A program made the position numbers and the translations under genes. This document shows, piece after piece, positions 15,424 through 26,228 of a stretch of DNA of 64,000 nucleotides. The notes under the pieces were generated by a model. That model made no database searches. It was given only the letters and a program-made list of their open reading frames with translations, and was not told where the DNA came from. The first letter of the stretch is position 1, and each line of letters opens with the position of its first letter. The stretch is from Gigaspora margarita (lineage: Eukaryota > Glomeromycota > Glomeromycetes > Diversisporales > Gigasporaceae), in the NCBI GenBank assembly GCA_009809945.1, contig WTPW01000853.1, positions 60,535-124,534 of the forward strand. The letters are read 5' to 3'.

Positions 15424-15549
15424 TTCACCCATAACCTTTTTTACTGATATTTTCACGGTTGATATTTTCACGGCTGATATTTTCACGGATTTAAGTCTGC
15501 CGTGAAAATATCAACCGTGAAAACATCGGTAAAAAAAGTCATGGGTGAA
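15424..15549. repeat. Palindromic miniature element, TTCACCCAT / TATTTTCACGG
   Basis: TTCACCCATAACCTTTTTTA at the left is inverted at the right (TAAAAAAAGTCATGGGTGAA). Inside, GATATTTTCACGG is repeated three times and then appears inverted twice (CCGTGAAAATATC). The 126 bp would fold into one hairpin. The target-site duplication is unclear. Confidence 0.7.
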
Positions 15550-15831
15550 AATTAAGTTCCGTGAGAATAAATCACACTGATGCGTTTCAAATTTTTATCA
15601 ATTAAGTTTTTTTAACAATAAATAAATCAGAAACGGATAAGTTTTTGTTAGTTGAGCGCAGCATTTAAAAATTGCTAGTTTTTTTTTTTTTTTTTTTCTA
15701 CGAGATAAAATTGCGCTTAATAAACATAATTAAATCGCATTTTTAAATTTTAAGCATCAGTAAATCGAATATTTTAATTTACGTGTCCCTGAAACGGATT
15801 TACCACAAAATCCCTACAATACATAAACACT

Positions 15832-16038
15832 GCCGACAAAGTCAAGATTCCGACTAAGACAGGATCCCGACAGTTTAGAATCCCGATATTCAAAATGCCG
15901 AATAGTCATATCAAAAATCTCGAAGGGAATTTCGACAATTTAACTGTCGGGATTCTGTCTGTCTTAATCGAAATTTTGACCTTTGGGATTTATGATAGTC
16001 GGGATTTTGAATATCGGAATTCTGAACTGTCGGTGTTA
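15832..16038. repeat. Palindromic miniature element, CCGACAGTT / AATCCCGA words
   Basis: CCGACAGTTTAGAATCCCGA (about 15868) is inverted at about 16010-16032 (CGGAATTCTGAACTGTCGG). The whole about 200 bp is built from short words such as GGGATTTTGAATATC and their complements. It is non-coding. Confidence 0.65.
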
Positions 16039-16299
16039 GGGATGGCCAAAATTTTTATATAACCTTATATTATGAGCAGTTCTTTTTAATCGAAAAATGC
16101 AATGACGATCTGCGATTTATTTTTGGCCAATAGAATTTTAGCGCATATCATCACGTGTCAGCGAAAACACGAGTCACGAAAACCATATCCTTGCGAATCA
16201 ATAAAGCGTCGAAGGAGAAAATGTAATACAAGTCGATAAGGATCGATTCGAATAATGAACAAAAAAAAAATGAGGCATGAAACAATAAAAGAATTATCT

Positions 16300-16460
16300 A
16301 ATAATTATGTTTATCGTCATTGATGAAATGCGTAATTTTTGGGATTTGAATTTGGGATTTGGTCAAAATTCGGGATTTTGCCAGAATTTGGGATCATGAC
16401 AGCCCAAATGGGGTTTTCCGATTTGGAATTTGGGATTTTTTCCACTTGGGATTTGGGGGA
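16300..16460. repeat. Imperfect tandem GGGATTTG repeats
   Basis: About ten copies of GGGATTTGG, GGGATTTTG or AATTTGGGAT lie in one direction. The tract is low-complexity with no coding frame. Confidence 0.55.
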
Positions 16461-16470
16461 TTTTAAAAAT

Positions 16471-16724
16471 ATGGTGGTGAGTCAATAGAAATCAAGCAAA
16501 TTTTTTTTAGTACTTTTTATTAAAAGTTTAAATCAAGATAATTTAACAAAAACTTGATCAAATTTAATAAATTTTTTTTTAAATTAATTCTACAGGTTTA
16601 TAAAATTAATTTAAAAAAATTTTTATCAAATTTGATTAAATTTTTGTTAAGTTATTTCTGTTCAAATTTTCAAAAAAAACTTTATTATAAAAAATTTGCT
16701 TGATTTCTATTGACTCACCCCCAT
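16471..16724. repeat. Foldback miniature element, GGTGAGTCAATAGAAATCAA arms
   Basis: The left arm ATGGTGGTGAGTCAATAGAA is inverted at the right (TTCTATTGACTCACCCCCAT). The centre is the palindrome type TTTAATTCTA..TAGAATTAA with AAATTTGATCAAGTTTTTGT-like sides that recurs throughout this window (see 25749-33234). Confidence 0.75.
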
Positions 16725-16867
16725 ATATAGTTTGGGCGGCATGTATAGTAGTTTGGTGCTATATTTTAATAATATTATCTGATGAGAGCTTTTTTTTAAT
16801 ATCAATTACAAATAAAAGCGAATGAAATTTATTAATGTGAATAAGTACAAAGAACCAATTTTGACAT

Positions 16868-17455
16868 CTAAAAATCTGCATATTTATCATCATTAAGGTA
16901 GTCCATTTCATCACTAGACTCATCATTCGTGACTAAACTACTTGTACCAATACCTGAATTTCTAATTGAGTAACCCTATTTTGTAAATATTCAATATGCA
17001 TTCGGGAAATATGGTTCTTTGAGTTAAATCATAATATCGATTGAGTTCATCCTTTTCTTTTCTAAGTCGGTTGAAATTCTCGTTAAGTTCTATTCAAAGT
17101 CGTTCGGTTTCTTGACGTAAGCTGGAAAAAATTTTAGAAATATTGATAAAGTTAAATAGTTTACATTTATATATAATAAAAATAATTACCTTACTCGAAT
17201 TCTCGGTTACTTCTTTTAACCTAGTAAACCATTCAATTCGTTTCGTAATAGATTCATCTTCTCTTGGTACACCACTATTTTGTTTAGTGAGACGCTAATT
17301 TGATCATTGATTTTTTTTACTATGACGTGTCTATTATATAAACTTGCTTTTCTTCTTTCTTTTCTACGCGTTTTTTTTTTTCGTCTTCAATTTTTTGAAG
17401 ACATTTTTGTTTGAAAGTAACCGCTCAGAATATTTGTGTAATTGCTTCAATTTCA
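16868..17455 (-). pseudogene. Decayed coiled-coil protein gene, unrecognised
   Basis: On the minus strand there are three coding-like blocks. About 17455-17345 reads ...LHKYSERLLSNKN / KIEDEKKKRVEKKEEKQ in two frames. About 17298-17190 reads RLTKQNSGVPREDESITKR and ends at a good GT donor. About 17125-16868 reads LRQETERL, then ELNENFNRLRKEKDELNRY, and ends SSDEMDYLNDDKYADF with a stop at 16868. The protein would be charged and heptad-rich with an acidic tail. One in-frame stop after ETERL and at least two frame changes break it. Some of these could be consensus errors, since the residue choice in each block still looks coding. I do not recognise the family. Confidence 0.5.
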
Positions 17456-17598
17456 ATCATCAGCGCGGTTTTGATATCCCGACACAGATATCTGACGAAT
17501 TTGATATCGCTGAAGGTATCCCAACACGGATACTGACAAATTTGATTTGTTAAAAATCAAATTGCCGAAGTACTTGTATATTAGAAATTGCCGAATAT

Positions 17599-18369
17599 AG
17601 CATGGGGGACTTTCTCATTTTTCGGAAATGCACGGGTTTGATCACGAGGGAGTTGACCAATCATAAAAATGGATTTAAACCACGTGATACGCGTTTCGTA
17701 AAAACAGATAGATAATAATTAAACAAATCAACCAATCAACAGGCGCAATTCAAATATTACAATTTCTTTTATTATATTAATAACTTCGCGTTGTAAAGAA
17801 TAAAACCATTCGTCCGAATTATAATACAACTTACAAATGCAAGAACTTAATTAAAAAAGTTTCTGGTAACAAGTTACACGTCCTTTATTAATATTTTCTT
17901 AAAATTTCATATAATTTAACAAAGCTATATTATCGTATATATAAAACGACTTATATTGAATCAAACATCTTCTAAAGAACAAACAACTTTCGAAAACAGT
18001 CTACAAAAACCTACAAATAAAATAAACAAGTTGATTACTTAAATAATAATAAAAAAAAAACGAAAAAATAACGTTAAGCTTCACGAATTAAGCAGTACAA
18101 TATATTTTTATTATCTCTTACTATACGGTAGATAGTACTTCAACTCTCAATAGATCTACCTTTTATTCGCGTGATGCAACATGATGCAACTGGATTTCTT
18201 GAAGAGACGCTCGCTACGAAACTGGTTTACTAGTAAAGTGTTGAACCGATATTAATGTTTTTTTTAAGTTTGCTTAGACTCGAAAATTCGGGTTTTACAA
18301 TACTACACTATATAAATACTTGTGTAACGTCGATCCCGGAAGTTATCGGATTCGAATGTCCCCCATGCT
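17599..18369. mobile_element. MULE-like non-autonomous element with 9-bp duplication
   Basis: The inverted tips AGCATGGGGGAC (17599-17610) and GTCCCCCATGCT (18358-18369) are flanked by a perfect 9-bp direct repeat, GCCGAATAT, at 17590-17598 and 18370-18378. Duplications of 9 bp are typical of Mutator-like elements (family knowledge). The 771-bp body has higher GC patches (CACGTGATACGCGTTTCG) but no recognisable frame. A short-tipped element of another superfamily cannot be excluded. Confidence 0.65.
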
Positions 18370-18379
18370 GCCGAATATC

Positions 18380-19067
18380 GATTATCTATTTATGGATTAA
18401 GGGTAAATCAGGTGATCGGCAAACAGAATTGTAAACAACGTAGATCTGACCAATCAGAATTAGCAATTTTGTGCTACCTAAGTAAATTTGGGGGTTTTTT
18501 TATCAATATACGAAATATAGGGTTTAAAATTTACTATAACAGATAACAAATATGAAACATCAAATTATATGTTACAAAATTTTAGGGAATATTGACTATA
18601 ATTCTAAAAAGTTTTTTTAGAAGCATGGTTTTGCTTTCTATATAAAAGTTTTTTGTACCATGTAAATCATATAAAAATTGATCTATGTTTACCCTACTCT
18701 TAAAAAGAGTGAATATATCAATATCGATTATTTGTTATATGATCTTATGTGCTAAAAAATTTTATACAAAAATTGAGGATGTCTATTAAAGTTTTTAAGG
18801 CTAAAAACCAAACTTAATGAAAATTTCATTATGCATAGTTTAAACCATTTTTTTATAATAATAAAAATTTGGACCTTATATTATTTAAAAAACTTTACTT
18901 CAATATGTTCAATAGAAAGAGGAAAGATCTCCTTTTTTTTTGAAAAATTTTTATTGGCTCATTTAATAAAGCACAAACAGATGTATAGTTTTTTTAGAAT
19001 ATTAAATTATACTAATTTAATAATTTATTTAAATATTTTCAAGTTTTTATATACAACCTTATACTAA
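18380..19067. other. AT-rich stretch, no gene seen
   Basis: A 78-codon open frame at 18831-19067 is rich in Phe, Ile and Tyr, has no motif and runs into the next repeat. I do not regard it as a gene. Confidence 0.5.
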
Positions 19068-20346
19068 AGTATCCTTTAATGCATAAGCAATTGCAGGCAA
19101 ATTTGCCTGCAATTTTTAGCATAAATTTACTTCTGATCTACTTTTTTAAAAATTTAAAATATTAAAATAAAAATTTTTTTATTAAAATTTTTAAAAACAA
19201 GAATTATATAATAGCATTATTTAATTTTATATTATATAGAAAAATTTTTGGTTTACATATTAGCTTAAAAAAGGCAATTTTTTTTAAAAAATTATTAATT
19301 AGTTAAAAAAATTATTTGCTAGTATGTAGAAACTATAAATATTAGTTTTAAACTTATAATTCTTAGAAAAATTAAAGCTTATATAAAAAATAACTTATTT
19401 TCGATATAAAAATTTTAATATTTTATTGAAAAAATAAATTTAGTAAGATCTGCATAGATCTATAATTTGAAATTTTTTATATTTTTTATATTTATAATGG
19501 CTTGTTATCTAGTAAATAAAATTTAATGATTTTGGTACTATTTGAATCTTCTGATCAAAGTGAATTGGATGGTACCAAAATTATTAAATTCTAACTACTA
19601 TATCACAAGCTATAGCTATTAATTCAAATTTTATAAAAACTTGATGATCTTATAATATATTGATCAGAATTTAACAATTTTGGTACCATTTGATTCATCT
19701 TGATGAGACATTTCAAATGGTACCAAAATCATTAAATTTGATTACTAGATCACAAAATATTTACAAAAAATGATTTGCGGCACAGTTTGGTATAGGAATT
19801 TAGCAAAAACAATTTGAATTTCTTTACAAAACTGCATTGCAAATTATTTTTTGCTAATATCTCAGGATCTAGTGATCATAATTTAACGATTTTGTGCTAT
19901 TTGAACCATCTCATCGAAACGAATTAAATGTTACCAAAATCATTAAATTCTGATTAATATATCACAAGATCATCAAGTTTTTATAAAATTTGAACTAATA
20001 ATTATAACTTGTAATCTAATGATTAGAATTTAATGATTTTGTACTATCATTTCATCTTGATGAGATGATTCGAATGGTACCAAAATTGTTAAATTCCAAC
20101 TGCTAGATCGCAAGTTATTATAATTTTGTAAAAATTAAATTTGACCAATTTTTTTTTTTGATGCTCTAAAATTTTTTGATAAATTTAAAAATTTTTTAAA
20201 TAAAATTACTAAAATTTAATTAAATAATATATAAAATAAATTATTATATATTATATCATTAATAAATTTTTATTTTATTCAAAAAATTTTAAATATTTTT
20301 CAAAATTGCAGGCAAATTTGTTTGCAAAACCATTTAAGGGATAATT
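19068..20346. repeat. Inverted-repeat element containing four 68-bp GGTACC palindromes
   Basis: The outer ends TATCCTTTAATG (19071) and, inverted, TATCCCTTAAATGG (about 20345) each enclose AATTGCAGGCAAATTTGCCT, or its right-hand counterpart near 20306. Inside are four imperfect palindromes at about 19527-19594, 19668-19738, 19878-19950 and 20027-20097. Each reads about TAATGATTTTGGTACCATTT, a short GATTCATCT-type centre, then AAATGGTACCAAAATCATTA. Spacers repeat CTAGTGATCAGAATTTAA and its complement. It is non-coding. Confidence 0.65.
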
Positions 20347-20598
20347 GGCATGATCTAAAAAAACGTGATTTTCTTGAAATTTTTGATTAGATCTAAATAT
20401 AGATATTTCACTTTTCTATTAAATAGTGCTTATGTTATTAAATCTTCCTAGGTTGATTGAAATTTGTCTAGATAGTATAAAAATTACTAATTATAATTGG
20501 TCAGATTTTTAATATTTACAATTATAATTGGTCAAATTAATGTAGATCATATAATATCATATAATTTGCCATGTAATTACTATTTTAATGATCTATAT

Positions 20599-21563
20599 AT
20601 ATTTTTTTTTATATCAAAGTTTTTGCTCTAGGAAAAGGCTTTTATTCAAGTAAATCAGACCATGGGTGCCTCTAGGGGCACCCAGACATTTGCTATATAG
20701 ATAAGAGTACAGCTAGCCACACGTACAACTTTTGGTTATCTAATTTAAATAGTCTGCCCGAAGGTTCTACACTAGTTGCCATACCTGCAACCCAACTAGG
20801 AGGTTATCTATTTAAACCCTCTGATCCCTGCTCCTCCTACTAGTCCTCCTTGTATCACTAGCACAGTCTTCTATTACATAAATCAATCAAGGCCAGTCTC
20901 AGATATATTGCAAAATCCTTTTAGAACTAGTTTATTCTTGCAAAACACTTGGTAAAGCAGTTTCTGTTCCACACAGGTATTATCTATGCTTCGGTAACTT
21001 ACATATCTACTGAGGCAGACTACTTTCAGTCTAGAGATTAGTCTAAACTACTACTATTACCTACTTCTGCTTTTGCAAGATTCACTCTAATCCTAGCACC
21101 CACTTCTACTATCTTACCAGTCCTTATACCAGATCCACAAACTTCTAAACCAGTTAGCCTAAAAGGGTCGATATAGCTTTCTTCTCTTGGTACCTACTGC
21201 TAGAACATAGGTCTTTTTTCTCTGGTACAACTCTGGTAGCCAGTTGGTGGACCTTCTTCTCAAGAGTCTTGTCATCCAATTCTTTGGCTCCAGTTTCTGA
21301 TATTCTAGCTTTGGTAGTACTGTTAAAGATCTTTGCTACCTCGATACTTAGGACTTGCCAAACAGGGTTTTATTTCTCTAGTTCCTTGGATTTTGTGTGC
21401 TGAAGCTTCCATTCAAGATAGTGTACCAAGCAGCTGATCGACAAGAAACAGATACCAGAACACAGGCCTATTTTTCAAAGTATAGCCAGTGGGATTTGAA
21501 CCCTAGACCTGCTGCTTGGAGGTAACAACTTACCAACTTCTCTAAATCGCCATACCCTCAAAA
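20599..21563 (-). mobile_element. Long tRNA-headed retroposon, complete copy (about 965 bp)
   Basis: Read on the minus strand, it starts with a tRNA-like head: TAGAGAAGTTGG close to an A box and GGTTCAAATCC, a perfect B box, at about 21500-21490. It ends in an A-tail (plus-strand T run at about 20602-20610). It is flanked by GATCTATAT at 20590-20598 and 21564-21572. The body is less AT-rich than its surroundings. It aligns along its length with the copy at 29836-32196. About 20705-20830 is the core shared with the shorter retroposons at 22902 and 36686. Parts of the body keep a coding-like frame (for example KELDDKTLEKKVHQLATRVV), now broken. It resembles a very long SINE or a LINE-derived composite; no reverse transcriptase was seen. 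Confidence 0.7.
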
Positions 21564-21623
21564 GATCTATATTTATTCTACTCTTAAAAAAACCTATTAT
21601 AAAAAAATAAAATAATCTTCTTG

Positions 21624-22580
21624 TAAGATAGACATGCCTAATTTGATGCAGTTTCTAATTTGACGCACTAATGAAATCTTATGATCCAGTGATCAAAATC
21701 ATGTAATTTTGGTACCATTCGATTTATCTCAATGAGATAAGTTGAATAGTACCAAAATCATAGAATTCTGCTTGATAATTCACAAGATATCATCATTTAA
21801 CCCAAATAACCAATACATATATAATCTTTAAAAATTAAAATTAACATAAAATTATAGATAAAATATGATAGACTGACCCATTTTTGATGATTTTATACCA
21901 AAATTATGGCCTTGAAGAAATGATTCCAATGAGCCCAAAATCAATAAAATCCAATCATGGGATCACAAAATCATTAAGATTTTTATATAACTTTTGGTAA
22001 AAGTTGATTAATTTAACTATCTAATTTTCATCAAAAATGATAAGAAAATCTTAACGATCTTGTGACCCTGTGATTGAATTTTATCAATTTTGGGCTCTTT
22101 GGAATTGTCTCTTCAAGGCTATCATTTTGGTGGTAAAATTATCAAAAACAAACATGTCTATCAAAGGTTATCTACGATTATATATTAATTTCAAAAGTTG
22201 ACTTGCACAGGTTATTTTGGTTAAATGATGATATTTGTGAACTTTCGATCAGAATCACGTGATTTTAGTACTATCTGACTTGTCTCATCATGATGAATCG
22301 AATGGTACCAAAATTGTATAATTTGTCAATAGTTCACAAAATATCATTAGAGATCTTTAGTGTGCCAAATTAGGCACTGTGCCAAAATAGGACTATGTTT
22401 TTGAATAAACTTTAAAAGGTGATATCTCTTGGTTGAGTAATCAGAATCAGATGAATTTGGTACTATTTGATTCATTACAATGAAATGAATCGAATGGTAC
22501 CAAAATAATTTAAATCTGATTGATATATTACGTGATATTCATCATAGAACTTAACTGCACCAAATTAGGCATATCTACCT
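21624..22580. repeat. Inverted-repeat element with further GGTACC palindromes
   Basis: The left end AAGATAGACATGCCTAATTT and the right end AAATTAGGCATATCTACCTT (about 22560-22579) are inverted. Inside are 68-bp palindromes at about 21693-21760, 22248-22322 and 22448-22520, of the same type as those at 19527-20097. There is also a wide mirror pair, about 21900-21990 against about 22045-22140, around CCAAAATCAATAAAATCC. It is non-coding. Confidence 0.6.
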
Positions 22581-22901
22581 TATATTTTTTAGTATAATTC
22601 TTTGCAAATTTGTATGCATTTTTTATACAGTAATAAAAATTAAAGTCTAGTATTATGCTATCTAATGATCTAAATAATTTTATTTAAAAATTTTTTCACT
22701 TGGTTTATAAACAATTTTTTTTTTAAAAAATATGCTTGTTACCAGTAATAATTCTCTCTTGTATATTGTACAATCAAAACAAATATAAATATATACAAAT
22801 TTATTATTGTTAGAATTAGAGTATAGTTAAAGATAGGGTTAGCTCTAGATGTAACTAGTGTTCAAAATTAGTGTTCTTGGAGTTCTTATAAGAATATTAT
22901 T

Positions 22902-23538
22902 ATTATTTTTTTTTTGATTTCAAAGTGCCTGCTTGGGGCATAGGATTTTATTCAGTTTATACATCAGAAAATTATACTTGGATGAGAGTACAACTAGCCA
23001 CACGTACACTTTTGGTATCTAATTTAAGTGGTCCGCCTGAAGGTTCCACACTAGATGCTATACCTGCAATCCAACTACGAGAATTGCCTATTTAAACCCT
23101 CTGATCTTCAGCTCCTTTGACCAATCTCAGCTGTTTCACCAGTATCTGCGGTACATATACAGTCAGTTCGGACCAGTGTTGGCAAAATATGGACATGAAC
23201 AATATGGACCATTGGACATGGACATTTATGAACTATGTCCATATTGTCCATATTATTTTATTGGACATAAGGCACTTAGTCCAAATAAAACGCATAGGCT
23301 ACAGATCCAAAATATTCCAGATATAAAACAAAATTGAGGCTAAACTTGGGTGAAAGTTCTGGAATATTCTGAAAATTTCAATATAGAAAAGATATGGACA
23401 TGGACACTATTTGGATTAGTTCATGTCCATATTTGTCCATGTCCAAATAAAATTTTTATTGGACATAGTCCAAATACCAACACTGGTTTGGACCCCAGAT
23501 CATTTACTGTCATAGCCCTTAGGACTAGTTTATCTATG
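22902..23538 (-). mobile_element. tRNA-headed retroposon (second head type), interrupted by a hAT element
   Basis: It is flanked by AGAATATTATT at 22891-22901 and 23539-23549. On the minus strand it starts at about 23538 with ACTAGTCCTAAGGGCTATGA, an A-box-like stretch, followed by a weak B box (GGGGTCCAAAC). It then carries the shared core (about 22984-23107) and ends in TTTGAAATCA plus an A-tail at about 22905. A 312-bp hAT element at 23174-23485 splits it. Without that insert it would be about 317 bp, a normal SINE size. Confidence 0.7.
23174..23485. mobile_element. hAT miniature element saturated with GGACAT, second copy
   Basis: The tips CAGTGTTGGCAAAATATGGA and, inverted, CAGTGTTGGTATTTGGACTA are flanked by GTTCGGAC (23166-23173) and GTTTGGAC (23486-23493), which match at 7 of 8. 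The body is dense in GGACAT or ATGTCC. It is nested in the retroposon at 22902-23538 and so is younger than it. Open frames across it translate the repeat. Confidence 0.85.
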
Positions 23539-23651
23539 AGAATATTATTTTAAATTTGTGCACAATAAAAATTTTTTACTATTCTCTATTTAAATTTTTT
23601 TGAAAATAGTAAAATAAAAATAGTGTTTTCATAAGTAGTAATTAATAATTA

Positions 23652-25499
23652 CATCACGAAATATATTAAGTAGATTTATATCGATTTATAACGCATAATC
23701 GATTTATATCGATTAAAATTAAATGTTATATATCGATTAACTTGTTATAAATTGATATATATCAAAAATCGATTAATAACGAAAAATAGGTAAGTAATCG
23801 ATGTAAATCAAATTATCAATTATCATCGAACTAATCAAAATCGCTACATATCGATCATTATGTTATTAATCGATAATTAGCATTATACTTTATAAAAAAA
23901 AAAAAAAGGCCATTTTGAACGATTTTTACCCCTCTCCCTTTTACTCATCTTTTTCTTTTACTCCTTTCTCCCTTTTTTTTTTCTTTCTCTTTTTTTTTCT
24001 CTTTCTTTTTTATTTTTAATATTTCGAATACTTTCAAAATATTTTAGGACGATCTGTAATCTGGATCATATCAAAACACATTTGACTAATATTTTCGAAA
24101 TGTTTTGATGATTTTTGATGATTGTACTACAAGATCAGATTAGATCTTTTGTTTATAATTTAGATCTTCTATCAATTTTATATTGTTTTTCGTTCTCCTT
24201 TTGTTTTTTTTTTGGTTTCATTTTCATTTTTTTTNTTTTATATTTTTTTATATTTTTAATTTTTTTTATTTTATTTTTACACTTTACCACTAGCACTTTG
24301 CAAGAAATCTAATAACTTTTCGGTACTTATCGCAAGCCAACTCAAACTTTCGATACTTTGCAAGAACACACAACTACTTTCTTTAGCAATTTCAAAAGTT
24401 CAAGAACACAAGTTTTCGCAAGTTTTTGCAAGGTTTTGTTTTATTTATTTTTCATTTTATGTTTTTTGTTTTTTTGTTTTTTTTTATTTTTATTAATTTA
24501 TTTTATTCCGGCACTTTGTGGAAACCTTCACCGATTTCTGAATTGCAAGATCATAAACTCTTACTTCAAGGAAATAGAGATTACGAATATGAGCGAATAT
24601 AGTCGAATATGAGCAAATATAAGCAAATATAATCGTTTATTTTTTTTTGTTTTTGTTTTTTTTGTTATTTTTCAGTTTTGTTTTTTGTTTTTGTTTGTTT
24701 TTTTTATACTTATTAGGAAGTTGCGAATATGAGCGAATATTAGTGAATATAAACGAATATGATAGTTAAACAAAGAAAAAGAAAAATAATAGCTAACTAC
24801 AGGGTAAGAAAAATAAGTGTATAGAGCTAGTATTATGTGACGAAATATGAAAGTAGTTTAAAATATTACTATTTTTTTCATTTTCATTTTTTTGGGGTTT
24901 ATTTTTTTTTGGCATTTTTTTTATTTTAGGAAGTAGCGAATATAAGTGAATATAAGCGAATATAAGCGAATATTATAGTTAAAACAAAGAAGAAAAGAAA
25001 TAATAGATAACTGCAAGGTGAAAAAAATAAGTGTATAGAGCTAGTATTATGCAACGAAGTGCGAAAAGGTTCAAAATATTACTATTTTTTTGTTTTTGTT
25101 TTTTTTATTATTTTTTTTTGTTATTTTTTTTATTTTTTCGTAAAAAATGTATAATAATATAATAAAATATATAATATTGATTAAAAAATATATATTTAAT
25201 TAAAATATAATGTATAATAATAATAAATAAAAATAAATAAAAAAATATAAAATTTTATATTAAATTGCGAAACCTTGTGAAAACATGCGAAAATATGCAA
25301 AAATCTGTAAAATGTTTAAAAATAAGTATACAGTATAATAGTATTGTTATTCGTGATTTTTAATCTGATATCTATCGATTATTACCGATTATTATCGATT
25401 ACTATCTTAATCGTTAGTCCTCGTCATGGGGGATTTAAATCGATTACTATTCAATAATGATAAAAATCGATAGTAATCCCCGTGCAAATTTTGGTGATG
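23652..25499. mobile_element. CATCA-tipped 1.8-kb element, copy 2 (ATCGAT-type palindromes)
   Basis: The ends CATCACGAAATATATTAAG and, inverted, CATCACCAAAATTTGCACG are flanked by TA (23650-23651, 25500-25501). The sub-terminal zone is full of TATCGATTAA / TTAATCGATA words. The interior shares GTGTATAGAGCTAGTATTAT and GATATGAGCGAATAT-like repeats with the other three copies. It is closest to the copy at 38631. No transposase was seen. One N lies at 24235. Confidence 0.7.
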
Positions 25500-26228
25500 T
25501 ATATGGTATTGTTATACCAAATTAGAAATAAATAAATACAACTATTTGTAGTCATTTATTATCAAAATTATTTAGTTGAACTTATATATAATTATTTATA
25601 GTATAGATAAAAAAAATATGCTTTAATGTATATTCAGTATTGTTATAGGACAGCTTTGGACAATAATTTGGACAATTTTGGACAGTTTTGAACCATTAAA
25701 TAAAGTAAAATTATTTGAAATTTTATTATAATGATCTATTTTAATTTTGGGAATTGCTATTTGCACTATGAATTTTTGCTATTCGCATCATAGTACAATA
25801 TAGATCATTTTGATTTTGTTACTTAAATATTTTAACTTTTAAAAACTTTTTTTAATATTATTTTTATGAGTTCTTCTCATTTTTTTATTTGAATTCTATA
25901 GATTCATAGAATTAAAATAAAAAAAATTTTTATCAAATTTGGTTAAAAACTTATAGAGACATCTTTGATAAAAGTTCCTGTAAACAATTTCAACGAGCTT
26001 TTTTGTAATGTATATTTTAAAAATAATCCACAATTCAATGATGATTTATGAAATATTCTGTTATACTAACCTAAGAACATTCACTAATCAAACTTGTAGC
26101 ACATATCTTTGACTTGCAGAATCTTAATTTTTATAGAAAAATATTAGAAACTCATAGAGATATTGATGTTTTTGTAAATTCGGATGCATAATATTTTTGC
26201 AAAATTTTTTCTTGAATTTGACTACTAC

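Noticed and set aside
19527-20097. CRISPR-like array
   Set aside because: The repeats are palindromes with unequal, repetitive spacers in eukaryotic intron-bearing DNA; nothing supports CRISPR.
21490-21560. A functional tRNA gene on the minus strand
   Set aside because: A and B boxes are present, but no convincing cloverleaf forms. The same head recurs at 29840-29905 in front of the same body, so it is a retroposon head.
23117-23553. Two short plus-strand open frames
   Set aside because: They run across a retroposon and the GGACAT hAT element inserted in it; the wording is repeat-derived.
24115-24612. Phe-rich open frames
   Set aside because: T-run translations inside a CATCA element; one frame crosses an N.
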